NCBI GenBank assembly: GCA_003994795.1
Contig: AP018271.1
Coordinates: 62,001 to 126,000 of the forward strand
Source: Cylindrospermum sp. NIES-4074
Lineage (GTDB): Bacteria; Cyanobacteriota; Cyanobacteriia; Cyanobacteriales; Nostocaceae
Direction: 5' to 3'
DNA length: 64,000 bases
Shown here: piece after piece, positions 54,937 to 63,859 of the stretch
Position numbering within the stretch: the stretch's first letter is position 1
Layout of the letters: every line of letters starts with the position of its first letter
The notes under the pieces: generated by a model
The model's input: the letters and a program-made list of their open reading frames with translations, nothing else
Databases searched by the model: none
Told to the model about the DNA's origin: nothing
Program-made: the position numbers and the translations under genes

Positions 54937-55533
54937 GCTTGTACATCCTTGTTACCACTCAGGAAGAGCTCTCATCTGACAATTTTGAACCCCCGTAATC
55001 CTGTCAAAAATTATTTATGTTTTAAGTAGTATTAGTTGGTATTACCTAAAACCTTTGGGGATAGGTATTAAAAATAAACAGTATCAACAAAAAGTAATCT
55101 ATAACTTAGTTTAAGCATGTTTAAATACATATTTGTAGATGACCTTGAAGTCACCTTCTATATCATAAGGTATAAGTTAGTTAAAGTCCTACCACAAAAA
55201 GAAGCTTAAAGATACTCAATTTATGGTAGATTTTGCGGATAGATGTCTATCGCTCGCATAAAATTCGAGTACAGCAAGGGTTTCGTTTATTTTTAGAAGT
55301 TACAACATTATACTTAATTAACCTCATAAATCATACTTTAGGTATGGTTTTAAAATATATCTAGCTAAAAATAAATCAATACAGTATGATTATGTGTAGC
55401 CTAGAATAAGCTAGACAACTGAAGATAATACAGATATGCCTTCTAGCGTATGCTTATAGAGATATCTGCAAGTTTAGCTTGCCATTGTCTTAGCATATTG
55501 TAAGTAAGAGGAGAGCCGAAGGAGAGTTACTCC
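54937..55533. other. Gene-free stretch between kinase and STAND ATPase
   Basis: AT-rich, no credible gene on either strand. The two genes diverge from it, so both promoters should lie here. Upstream of 55534 the sequence AGGAGAGCCGAAGGAGAG provides two purine-rich ribosome-binding stretches. Confidence 0.4.
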
Positions 55534-56940
55534 ATGACAGTCGCCTTTGACGAAGCGTTAACTATAGTGAATCAGTTGGTGTTTGATAAAAGAGCCAAAT
55601 ACTTGAATGAGCCTGAAGTCACCGTACTTAAAGGAGCTTGGAATAATTGGGACTATGATCAGATGGCCAAGCATTCCCGTTTCTCCATTAATTACCTACA
55701 ACGAGGGGTGGCTAGTAAGTTATTTGATGTACTCACAAAAACAATTGGCAACGGGGAGCGAATTACTAAAAGAAATGTCAGATTTTTCCTAGAGCAAGCT
55801 GCTAAGAATTACTTTACTAAATCTGCACTAACAGCAGAACACAATCTTTCATCGGGACGGCTTTTAGGTGGTCAACTCCCTGATGTGTCTATTTTCTATG
55901 GACGCACACACGAATTAATGCTTTTAAAGCAACTAGTGAATACAACCCGATGCTTAACAATAGTAGGAGCATCTGGAATTGGTAAAACTATGTTAGCTGC
56001 GAAATTAATCCAAGAGTTAACGACTAAACGACAGTTAAATTTTGATTGTATAATTTGGAAATCGGTTGCTCATTCTCCAATATTAAACGATTTGGTAGAT
56101 GAACTACTAGAATTAGTTTGCCCTTCAGAATACAATTCTAATTTACCCGAATATACTCAAGCAAAGATTACATTATTACTCAAACAGTTACAGACTTACC
56201 GATGCTTAATTGTTTTAGATGAAGCAGAAGCTTTATTTCCAATAAATAATGTATCACAACGCTTAGATTATAGACTCTTCTTCCGCCGTTTAGTAGAAGA
56301 GAAACATGAGAGTTGCTTGTTATTAACAAGCAAAATATTACTTAATGAGCTAAACGACCTTATTCTATCAAAACGTCCCCTATTTTTTTTCAAACTTGAG
56401 GGTCTAGATCCAGAGTCCGCTTTACAATTTCTACAAAGTAAAGGATTCACAGATAAAGAACATTGCCTTAGTTTAATTAAAACTTACCGAGGTAATCCTT
56501 CAGAACTTGAGGCATTAGTTGAAAAAGTTAATTACTATTTTGCTGGTAGCACTCAAAAGTTTTTGGAAAATGAAACTACTTTTGTTAGCAGTAAACTTGA
56601 ATCTACGCTCAATCATCTTTTTAGTCAAGTATTGACAGATATTGAGCGGATAATTTTAATTTATTTAGCTCAAAAGATGGTTTCCAACTCTAAAGGTGTC
56701 AGTTTTTTATCCATATTAGATAATCTTAAGAAAAACAGGAAAACATCTTTTTCGACCTCAGAGCTAGTCAAAGCATTAGAAAAACTGGAAATGCAATCTT
56801 TGATTGAAAGTACTAAAGATCCGAACACTAAAGAAATAAGTTTTACTCTCCAGCCAGTGATTAAAAAATACATTACAACAGATCCTCTAGGATTAGTGCA
56901 TATGACTGATGTTTTACCAAAATTAGCAAAAATTTCTTAG
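55534..56940 (+). CDS. vMAP-type NB-ARC STAND ATPase without repeat domain
   Basis: 468 residues. The N-terminal 95 residues (FDEALTIVNQLVFDKRAKYL; VTVLKGAWNNWDYDQMAKH) form the helical 'vWA-MoxR-associated' adaptor domain common in cyanobacterial STAND proteins. Then an NB-ARC ATPase: FYGRTHELMLLKQLV, Walker A LTIVGASGIGKTMLAAKL near 148-165, Walker B RCLIVLDEAEALF near 228, and a winged-helix part to about 450. Such proteins normally continue with WD40, TPR or pentapeptide repeats. This one stops after the winged helix, so it is either a short regulatory form or truncated. The stop is followed by non-coding sequence without repeat-like codons. Likely a signalling switch; partner unknown. 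Confidence 0.8.
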   Translation: MTVAFDEALTIVNQLVFDKRAKYLNEPEVTVLKGAWNNWDYDQMAKHSRFSINYLQRGVASKLFDVLTKTIGNGERITKRNVRFFLEQAAKNYFTKSALTAEHNLSSGRLLGGQLPDVSIFYGRTHELMLLKQLVNTTRCLTIVGASGIGKTMLAAKLIQELTTKRQLNFDCIIWKSVAHSPILNDLVDELLELVCPSEYNSNLPEYTQAKITLLLKQLQTYRCLIVLDEAEALFPINNVSQRLDYRLFFRRLVEEKHESCLLLTSKILLNELNDLILSKRPLFFFKLEGLDPESALQFLQSKGFTDKEHCLSLIKTYRGNPSELEALVEKVNYYFAGSTQKFLENETTFVSSKLESTLNHLFSQVLTDIERIILIYLAQKMVSNSKGVSFLSILDNLKKNRKTSFSTSELVKALEKLEMQSLIESTKDPNTKEISFTLQPVIKKYITTDPLGLVHMTDVLPKLAKIS

Positions 56941-57621
56941 CCAAGGTCTTATGATTAATATTAAAAGATTCTTATCATCTGTATCCGTAAAAAATAATTT
57001 TTTCCTGCACTATTCTACACTAAAGGATACTATCTCACTAGAAAATCCAGCAGCCATAGTTAGATAGGACAGATTTAACGACATTAACACAACAGGAGGC
57101 AAATACTAAAGAATTAAATCTTACTAGATGCGAAAAAACCCAAAGTTATGTAAGATCAAGCTTGTCTACGTAAAGAAGGAGGTAATCAGACAACACGCAA
57201 AAATTTAGGCAAAACGCACTAAGGAGTGACGCTTTGCCCAGACAGTAGACAATTGAATAATTCAGAGCGGGTTTGACATTGTGATCAGTAAGTGGCGATT
57301 AGAGTTTGGCGACTTAAAACCACTAACTTCTCAGATTAAGAGTCGGAACCACGCCGCATTGCTATGGCTATTATACCCTCTTGGGAGCAACTAGTGCATT
57401 TTCTTCAAAGGGTTTTTGGCAACTTGGCAGAAATTTAATATTTGTTAAGAAAACAAAGCAAGTAACAGCATAGCAGCGGACAAGGGCAGTGAACCGATAA
57501 CAGAGAAAACCCCCTCTGAGACTGGAAAAACGAGTGATGAGGGAACTATGGAAAATCTGAATTTAAACCGTGAACAAACAGGGATTTGCACCTGTGGTTG
57601 CTGCCAAGACAGGAGGAACAG
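56941..57621. other. Gene-free stretch upstream of the replication operon
   Basis: No credible gene. It is AT-rich at its left and more mixed at its right, and precedes the operon encoding the replication protein, so the operon promoter and perhaps part of the origin may be here. I saw no iteron array. Confidence 0.35.
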
Positions 57622-59127
57622 ATGCTGACACTCTTACAAGGCGAAACATCAGCTTCCTCTTACAACATTCTCGACCAAAGCATTAAAGAAACGTTTACAG
57701 CCATCGACCGCTTCGAGGGGCAGGCTGTGGGCGAACTCCAGAAAATGCGGGATCAGGAAATTTACCTTGAAGCTGGCTACACCGATTTTAAAGAATACTG
57801 CCAGGGCGAGTTATCAGCCTGGGGAGGCTACCGGAGAATCACCCAACTCTTGGGGGCGAAGAAGGTGATGGATACAGTCGGCGAGTTAGGGCAGTACATC
57901 AAGAATGAACGCCAAGCCCGTCCCCTACTGCGGTTAATCAAAGAACCAGAGAAGCTAAAACAAGCAGTAGCGATCGCACTGGAGCAAAACCCCTCACCCA
58001 GTGAATCGGACTTTGCGGCGGCGGCTCAAAAAGTGGTTCCTCGCCAGCCACGCCAAAAAAATCAGGAACCAATGGTTCCCAAAAATCAAGAACCAATGGT
58101 TCCCTCTTCCCCCAAAGTTACTGTGACTAGACCATCACACCCCAGATATGGTGAATCAGGAACCATTGAAGCAGACGCACCCAACCACAATCAGCAGATA
58201 GTCACTTTCGCGGATGGTAGTAAGGAACTGGTCAATAACACCGATTTAGATGCCCCAAATGTTCCATACCCCGCACAACGGGCTTATCCCCCAGAGTACG
58301 CCAATGCAATTTCCCAACTCAAACAACAGCACCAGCAAGAATTGGAACGGCTAGAGCAGGAGTTGAGAATCGGGTTACAAGCCGAAGCTAACACCAGAGC
58401 CGAGCAGCAAGTACAAGAACAACTGGCCTCATTACAGCAGCTATTCCAACAACAGAAGGAGCAAAACATTCATTTGCAGCAACGGCTGGACGAGATGGAA
58501 GCCTTGAGACAATTAGAGTTTGAGAACCAGCAACTCAAACAACGTATTCAGGAATTGGAAAATGCTGTACAACAACAGCCTGCCCAGCAGTGGAGCAACA
58601 CTTTCACCCAGCAAGCGGCTAAGGCATTAAACAAACAAGTCAAGCAATCACTAGAGAAAACGATAGACCTGCGCTCCCTTGCCTATGAACCCCCAAAAGA
58701 AAACGCCCAAGAATGTCTCAGGCTGATGGGGATCGCGTTGGGTAATCTCGCCACGGCGATGAACAACACCCAAGCACTGCAAGCTGCGGCTTTACTTTTG
58801 GGAAGTGAGCCGACACCACAGGCGATCGCCTACCGTGCCGAGCAATTGCAACTCATACCCCAGGCTGTTAGCGAGATTCGGCAGGTTTTATCCCAGCCTG
58901 GGTGTAGTTGGCAGGACTATTTAACAGTGGCGCAAGAGTATGAGTCCATCAAGCAAGACTATCTTGCGGAACTAACACCCCAAGAAATTGAGTTAATTAC
59001 TGCACTGGAGAAATCCACTCGCTCAATTGTTGACCAAGCCCCGTCGTTTCAAGATGAAGACGGTGCTGACTTTTCACAGGAAGTCCTAAAACCCCAGTCA
59101 AGACAGGGGGTAGGGGATAGGGTGTAG
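57622..59127 (+). CDS. Plasmid protein upstream of rep, C-terminus altered by a MITE
   Basis: The start is ATG 57622, with AGGAGG seven bases upstream (a TTG 12 codons earlier is poorer). The N-terminal 150 residues are helical and helix-turn-helix-like (YLEAGYTDFKEYCQGELSAWGGYRRITQLL). Then comes a Pro/Gln-rich linker with a direct repeat (KNQEPMVP twice), a small beta domain (VTVTRPSHPRYGESGTIEA; NHNQQIVTFADGSKELV), and a long coiled coil rich in Gln. A MITE at 59066-59214 replaces the last codons with DFSQEVLKPQSRQGVGDRV-type sequence. Removing it restores a frame ending at TGA 59311-59313, overlapping the rep ATG. A DNA-binding replication or partition accessory is likely. The protein today still keeps nearly all of its length. 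Confidence 0.65.
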   Translation: MLTLLQGETSASSYNILDQSIKETFTAIDRFEGQAVGELQKMRDQEIYLEAGYTDFKEYCQGELSAWGGYRRITQLLGAKKVMDTVGELGQYIKNERQARPLLRLIKEPEKLKQAVAIALEQNPSPSESDFAAAAQKVVPRQPRQKNQEPMVPKNQEPMVPSSPKVTVTRPSHPRYGESGTIEADAPNHNQQIVTFADGSKELVNNTDLDAPNVPYPAQRAYPPEYANAISQLKQQHQQELERLEQELRIGLQAEANTRAEQQVQEQLASLQQLFQQQKEQNIHLQQRLDEMEALRQLEFENQQLKQRIQELENAVQQQPAQQWSNTFTQQAAKALNKQVKQSLEKTIDLRSLAYEPPKENAQECLRLMGIALGNLATAMNNTQALQAAALLLGSEPTPQAIAYRAEQLQLIPQAVSEIRQVLSQPGCSWQDYLTVAQEYESIKQDYLAELTPQEIELITALEKSTRSIVDQAPSFQDEDGADFSQEVLKPQSRQGVGDRV

Positions 59128-59214
59128 GGTGTAGGGAAAAAGAAGAAAGCCTTACTACACCCTACACCCCACACCCCACACCCTCTGACTTTTTCACATA
59201 CCGTGAAAAGTCAG
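59066..59214. mobile_element. MITE copy B (149 bp), inside the gene upstream of rep
   Basis: Starts CTGACTTTTCAC and ends GTGAAAAGTCAG. A 10-bp duplication GAAGACGGTG flanks it (59056-59065 and 59215-59224). Sequence is nearly the same as copy A. Its insertion breaks the end of the upstream gene and its overlap with rep. Confidence 0.9.
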
Positions 59215-59313
59215 GAAGACGGTGGAGGTACAAGCCCCTACCAATGCAGTTCTTCCCATACCGTACACCCTGAAGTAGAAGATTTGCGCGAGGCAACAGA
59301 GCAGGCCCAGTGA
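59215..59313 (+). pseudogene. Original C-terminal tail of the gene upstream of rep
   Basis: 32 codons in the same frame as the upstream gene, from the second copy of the duplicated 10 bases: EDGGGTSPYQCSSSHTVHP, then EVEDLREATEQAQ and TGA. The stop overlaps the rep start as TGATG, so the two genes were once translationally coupled. Now cut off by the MITE. Confidence 0.7.
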
Positions 59314-62300
59314 TGACAACAGAATACCCGAATAATCTCACCGCCGCCCTCTACCATGAGCTAGCGGTGGGCAGCGCCATTCACCCATCGTTGATTGAGC
59401 GCAATTTCCGACATATTGAGGGAGAAACAGTTTATGAGTATCTTTTCATCTCCCCAAACATCCCCCGCAAAAATGCCGGGAGAGTTACAGACGCATATTT
59501 AAAGCTATATCTGCATCTACTCGCAGGAGGAATGTGGATATGCGGACTTGACCCCTACAATAACTGGCGGCCGATGGAATGGGGACGGTTGAAGCCTACC
59601 CAACCGAGAATCGACTGGCAAAAGGGTAAGCTAGTTAAGTACGAATCCCCACCCAAAACCCCAAACCGAGTCACATACTTTGATGTGTGTGACTACATCT
59701 GGGGATTGGTAGCCAAACGTTACAACATCAAGCGATACCACTCCCCTTTGGGACAACGATTACAAGATAAGTTAAATTCCTTGATATTCTGGGAGTGGGT
59801 CATTGCTAATCCGCAAATCCCCATCATACTTTGCGAAGGGGAGAAGAAAGCGGCTTGTTTACTTAGTTTGGGCTTCGTAGCGATCGCCCTCCCTGGCATT
59901 TGGAACGGACGAGTAGGACGCAAGGATTTCGATGAAAGACTACACCCAGACTTGCTACCACTAACGCAGCCGGGGCGAAAGTTCCAAATTCTGTTCGACT
60001 ACGAGACGAAGCTAAAAACACGCTGGTCAGTGTACCAAGCCACAGTTCGCACAGGTAAGGCGATTGAGGCAGCTGGTTGTGTATGTGAAGTAGTGCAACT
60101 GCCAGGCCCAGAGAAAGGCGTGGATGATTTTGTGGTAGCGCAAAGGGAAAATGCTAATGCGCTGCTGACGGCGATCGCTCATGATGCCCTGTCGCTCAAA
60201 GATTACCAGCAATCGTTCTTAATCAAACACCGGGGACTGAGGAAGTACAAACCAGATTTGATTGTGAATGAACGCTACCTAACTCAAGCACTTGTAGTTG
60301 AGGATGAGATTGCCAACTCACAAGAGTCGCCAGTAGAAAGTATTGTCCAAATTGAACAAAACAATGTTACTCCTCATGAGGATGGTATACAACAACTATT
60401 ACTAGAGCTTTTTCCCCAAACTCCTGACACAAAACCCAAAATATTACCTCAATCTCCCCCACAAACCCAAACCGAAACTAACGCTTTTGTTGGCAAAAAG
60501 CGGAGATTACTGCTACCACTATCTGGATTAGTCGGATTGAAAAGTGGTATGGGTACTGGTAAAACCGAGTTAATGGCTTACTGGCGCGACATTTACCCTG
60601 AACAACGATTTCTCAACAATGGGCATCGGGTGAACCTGCTCAAAAATTTAGCCCAACGATTAAACACTCTTATGTACTCTGAGGTAGGCCATGTAGGGAT
60701 GACTAAAGCAACTGCACTTAGCATCACCATTGATAGCCTTTATAAATTAAATACCGAAGCCCTAACCTACGGGTGCGTATTCATCGATGAGGCTTGTCAG
60801 TACCTGACGCATCTATTACTTAGCAAAACCTGTAAAGAACATCGTGCTGAAATTCTAGAGGTTCTACATTATATTGTCTACAATTGCCCGTTAGTGATTA
60901 TCGCTGATGCACATTTAGATGATGTCACCATCGACTTTTTCCGTGCCATGCGTCCGCCAATCGAACAGCCCTACATTATTGAAAACCAATGGCAAAACGG
61001 CGATCGCACTATTTATTGGTACCAAGGCAATAATTCCTCATCTCTGGTTGCCAAAATCTTTGCATCGGTGATGATGGGTCAGAAAGTGATGGTAGTCAGC
61101 GATTCCAAGAGATTTATTAAGAAACTGGAAAAGTCTCTGCTATCTTTGCAGACTGTGGTTGAAGACGAAGAGAATCCAAGGACAGAACAAATACTCCGCA
61201 CTCCCCACTCCCCACTCCCCACTCCCCACTCCCTACTGACTCAAACCAAAGCTACCACTAACAGGACTCAGCACTCCTCACGTCGGAGAAATTTGCGAGT
61301 TTGGTCAATTCACTCTGATAATTCAGGTAGTGATGAAAATGTTGCGTTTATTAAAGACATCACCAACGCCGTCAAAAATATAGATGTCCTCCTCGCCTCC
61401 CCCAGCCTGGGTACTGGAGTTGACATTCCTGAATATCATTTTGATGCGGTGTTTGGCGTATTTCACGGGGTTTCGCAGACGGCGACCGAATGTGCTCAAC
61501 AGCTGTGGCGTTATCGACCAAAAGTGCCGCTTCATGTTTGGGTGGCCCCTAAACCCCCATTTGGATACCTTGACACCAACCCGACTAAGATTAAAGAACG
61601 GCTGCTGCAAACCAACGAGATTACTGCTTTTCTGTTACGGATTGACCGCCAAACAGGTCAGCGCGGGGCTGAAAAAGACTGGGCTTTAGATGCCTACTGT
61701 AAAATCCAGTCGGCTCGTCATCAGTCTATCAATAACTTACGCGCTGACCTGCGCGAGTTGCTTAAGCAGATGGGCAATGAAATTGTACCTGTCGGGGATG
61801 AGAATGATACCCCAGCTTGGGAATTGCTCAAAACTGCGGCTGACGCTCTCGATTCGGCTCATCATCATGCCGTCGCCAGGGCTAACAACATTTCCAAAAC
61901 CGAATACCGCGCACGCCAAAGTAAGGACTATCTTTCACCCGAACAAGTCTACGAGTGCGAAAAGTTCCGCATCCATGATTCTTACGGGATGGAAGTTACT
62001 CCAGAGTTGATCAAGCAAGACAACGGCGGTCGGTTGATAGGGGCTTTCGCTGCCCTCGAAGCCATTCTTTCATCACCAGAGTCAACGATTTTTGCTCACG
62101 GTAAACACTACCCTACTCCCCCAGCTTTTGTCACCAACAAAGACCGTGCTCAGAGAGATAAATTCCCATTCTGCATGGACTGGGGCAACTACTCAGCGCG
62201 GTGGCTGGCGCGGTATAACTTGGGGCTGCACCACATTCTGACTCGACTCGTCGCCGGGGAGGAAATCACCGCAGACGACCCACATCTATTAAATATGACG

Positions 62301-62810
62301 GCGATCGCTGTTGACTGTGCTGCTCACATCAAGGCCATCTTAGGTTTCACTGTTCCCCCTGATCCCGAACCGATTTGGCTGCTAGGGCTGTTGCTAGACC
62401 AACTCGGACTGAAGCTAACTTATCGCAAGCAGGGTCCAAGGGGTCAACAGGTGAAACTGTTCTCTTTATCTCAGAAGGAACTGGAGTTTGCACTACAAGT
62501 CATCGCCCATCGACAAGCCAAACGTGCCGAAAACCCAGCACAGTATCAGACTGCCTACGGTGAAACTGGCGTATTCACCCCCCCCACCAATTGTATAGTT
62601 AAATTCCCTGATCAGCAGGGGGTAACTACGGCTCTTGGAGAAGGGATAGTAACAATTGGCAATTGCGAATTGTTGGACTCCTCTGCACTCCTGCACCCCT
62701 GCTGCTGTCAGCAACAGAAGTACCCTACTTCATTGCGTAGAGATGCTGCGTTTTGGTATTTCCCCAGGAGTGGAAGCGGTCAAACGCATTCTGGTGCCCT
62801 GGGGGACTGA
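59313..62810 (+). CDS. Plasmid replication protein, CyRepA1-type (DUF3854 + helicase)
   Basis: 1165 residues from ATG 59313. The N-terminal part is DUF3854, a Toprim-like fold: WEWVIANPQIPIILCEGEKK near 160-178, then FVAIALPGIWNGR and the acidic FQILFDYETKLK, as in primases. After a variable linker comes a helicase-type ATPase: Walker A GLKSGMGTGKTELM near 408, Walker B CVFIDEACQYLTH near 485, and a C-terminal half with LLASPSLGTGVDIPEYHFDAVF. This matches the large replication proteins of cyanobacterial plasmids. It marks the replicon as a plasmid. Two oddities: an in-frame insertion of CCCCACT heptamers near 61200, and a C-terminus after VFTPPTN whose codons look repeat-derived (CELLDSSALLHPCCCQQQ). 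The end overlaps a small downstream gene. Confidence 0.85.
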   Translation: MTTEYPNNLTAALYHELAVGSAIHPSLIERNFRHIEGETVYEYLFISPNIPRKNAGRVTDAYLKLYLHLLAGGMWICGLDPYNNWRPMEWGRLKPTQPRIDWQKGKLVKYESPPKTPNRVTYFDVCDYIWGLVAKRYNIKRYHSPLGQRLQDKLNSLIFWEWVIANPQIPIILCEGEKKAACLLSLGFVAIALPGIWNGRVGRKDFDERLHPDLLPLTQPGRKFQILFDYETKLKTRWSVYQATVRTGKAIEAAGCVCEVVQLPGPEKGVDDFVVAQRENANALLTAIAHDALSLKDYQQSFLIKHRGLRKYKPDLIVNERYLTQALVVEDEIANSQESPVESIVQIEQNNVTPHEDGIQQLLLELFPQTPDTKPKILPQSPPQTQTETNAFVGKKRRLLLPLSGLVGLKSGMGTGKTELMAYWRDIYPEQRFLNNGHRVNLLKNLAQRLNTLMYSEVGHVGMTKATALSITIDSLYKLNTEALTYGCVFIDEACQYLTHLLLSKTCKEHRAEILEVLHYIVYNCPLVIIADAHLDDVTIDFFRAMRPPIEQPYIIENQWQNGDRTIYWYQGNNSSSLVAKIFASVMMGQKVMVVSDSKRFIKKLEKSLLSLQTVVEDEENPRTEQILRTPHSPLPTPHSLLTQTKATTNRTQHSSRRRNLRVWSIHSDNSGSDENVAFIKDITNAVKNIDVLLASPSLGTGVDIPEYHFDAVFGVFHGVSQTATECAQQLWRYRPKVPLHVWVAPKPPFGYLDTNPTKIKERLLQTNEITAFLLRIDRQTGQRGAEKDWALDAYCKIQSARHQSINNLRADLRELLKQMGNEIVPVGDENDTPAWELLKTAADALDSAHHHAVARANNISKTEYRARQSKDYLSPEQVYECEKFRIHDSYGMEVTPELIKQDNGGRLIGAFAALEAILSSPESTIFAHGKHYPTPPAFVTNKDRAQRDKFPFCMDWGNYSARWLARYNLGLHHILTRLVAGEEITADDPHLLNMTAIAVDCAAHIKAILGFTVPPDPEPIWLLGLLLDQLGLKLTYRKQGPRGQQVKLFSLSQKELEFALQVIAHRQAKRAENPAQYQTAYGETGVFTPPTNCIVKFPDQQGVTTALGEGIVTIGNCELLDSSALLHPCCCQQQKYPTSLRRDAAFWYFPRSGSGQTHSGALGD
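61196..61238. repeat. Heptamer microsatellite inside rep
   Basis: Five CCCCACT units in a row, translated as TPHSPLPTPHSLLTQ. The length keeps the frame. It lies in a linker between helicase segments. Confidence 0.85.
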
Positions 62811-62934
62811 TTTGCGATGGGAAGTCGTGCTGGAGTTGGAGGAAGTCGCCGCAGCCGAGTTGCGAGCACTCGAAGCGGCTGTGCCAGATTTTTACTCGTT
62901 GTTAAGTGAAGATGTGTTACCGATGCAGTCTTGA
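62743..62934 (+). CDS. Small protein overlapping the end of rep
   Basis: 63 residues from ATG 62743 (MLRFGISPGVEAVKRILVPW), ending DFYSLLSEDVLPMQS. The composition is protein-like and acidic-helical (VVLELEEVAAAELRALEAAV). It overlaps the last 68 bases of rep in another frame. The rep tail there looks repeat-derived, so this may be the older gene and rep may have been extended into it. No family recognised. Confidence 0.45.
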   Translation: MLRFGISPGVEAVKRILVPWGTDLRWEVVLELEEVAAAELRALEAAVPDFYSLLSEDVLPMQS

Positions 62935-62992
62935 TGCTGTCAAACTCTAGAACGCTGTCCCAACCCTGTAGGCTCAAAAATCACACATAAAC

Positions 62993-63127
62993 CTGACTTT
63001 TCACGGTATGTGAAAAAGTCAGAGGGTGTGGGGTGTAGTAAGGCTTTCTTCTTTTTCCCTACACCCTACACCCTATCCCCTACCCCCTGTCTTGATGGGG
63101 GTTTTAGGACTTCCCGTGAAAAGTCAG
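62993..63127. mobile_element. MITE copy C (135 bp), inverted
   Basis: Same ends as copies A and B (CTGACTTTTCACGG...GTGAAAAGTCAG), but the internal sequence is in the opposite orientation and has fewer heptamer units. Flanks CACATAAAC and CACTTAAAC match at 8 of 9 bases, an ageing target duplication. A 71-codon frame across it (63026-63241) is an artefact. Confidence 0.8.
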
Positions 63128-63488
63128 CACTTAAACAGGCTCGAAATATCCCTTAGTTCAAGGGATTTTGGTTTCGTTGCACCTTGTGCCGTTGTTGTAC
63201 GGAGCGTTCCAGTCTCCGCATACTTTCCAATTGACTTATAGCAGTCGCCACAATTGTTAGGACATTTCCCTATTCCCTGTTCCCTTTAAATCCAAATACG
63301 ATGTCCTAACCGATATGTCCGTTGCCATATAACAATCATGCAAAAATAACAAGTCACTTTTTTACCAAAAAAAACAGTAATAAAGTTGCTTCATTTCTCT
63401 AAGCACAATATGTCATAGATAAGGGGTCTACTTATAATTCGCAATTGGCGATTGGTATGATGTTGAAAACAATTTTAGAAAATCAACA
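63128..63488. other. Gene-free stretch
   Basis: No credible gene. It includes an AATTCGCAATTGGCGATTGG motif near 63437, a common interspersed sequence in these genomes, also seen in part near 62655. The promoter for 63489 should be here. Confidence 0.35.
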
Positions 63489-63815
63489 ATGACGAAAGTA
63501 TGGACATATTGGGAATTTGATCATCCGATGGGTAGCACAGTGAGGGTAATCTCTACCCCATTAGGGCTAGAGATATTTGCTGAAGATGTATTTAAGATTA
63601 TTGCTCCAGAATTAAATAATGAAAAAATAGTACCTTTGCATATCCAAAGCCAACAACGTTATGTGGTTATTCAAGAGCAATTAATAACGGTTAAAACTTT
63701 AAATTCTTCAGCTATCTATGGTTTAAGAAATATGGGTGAAGAACAATTAATTAAAATCTTTACGCAACGGATAAGAAGCCATATATTACCTGTTTTTCAA
63801 AAAGATTATTTATAG
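63489..63815 (+). CDS. Small uncharacterised plasmid protein
   Basis: 108 residues from ATG 63489. The first half is beta-like (MTKVWTYWEFDHPMGSTVRV, then GLEIFAEDVFKIIAP), the second mixed (RYVVIQEQLITVKTLNSSAIYGLRNMGEEQLIKIF) with a basic end. The start, with a short beta unit followed by 'FAEDVFKI', is faintly like the Bro-N domain of antirepressors and phage or plasmid regulators, but I would not name it on that. A further gene follows on the same strand. Confidence 0.5.
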   Translation: MTKVWTYWEFDHPMGSTVRVISTPLGLEIFAEDVFKIIAPELNNEKIVPLHIQSQQRYVVIQEQLITVKTLNSSAIYGLRNMGEEQLIKIFTQRIRSHILPVFQKDYL

Positions 63816-63859
63816 CAAAATTGAGATTAATATTAGCAATGAAAAAGGGGAAATCCAAA

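Noticed and set aside
59100-59200. Repeated TGTAGGG / CACACCC units considered as a CRISPR-like or telomere-like array
   Set aside because: Units are directly tandem without spacers and sit inside a transposable element with target duplication.
63026-63241. 71-codon frame across MITE copy C
   Set aside because: Half of it translates the heptamer core of the MITE; no independent support.
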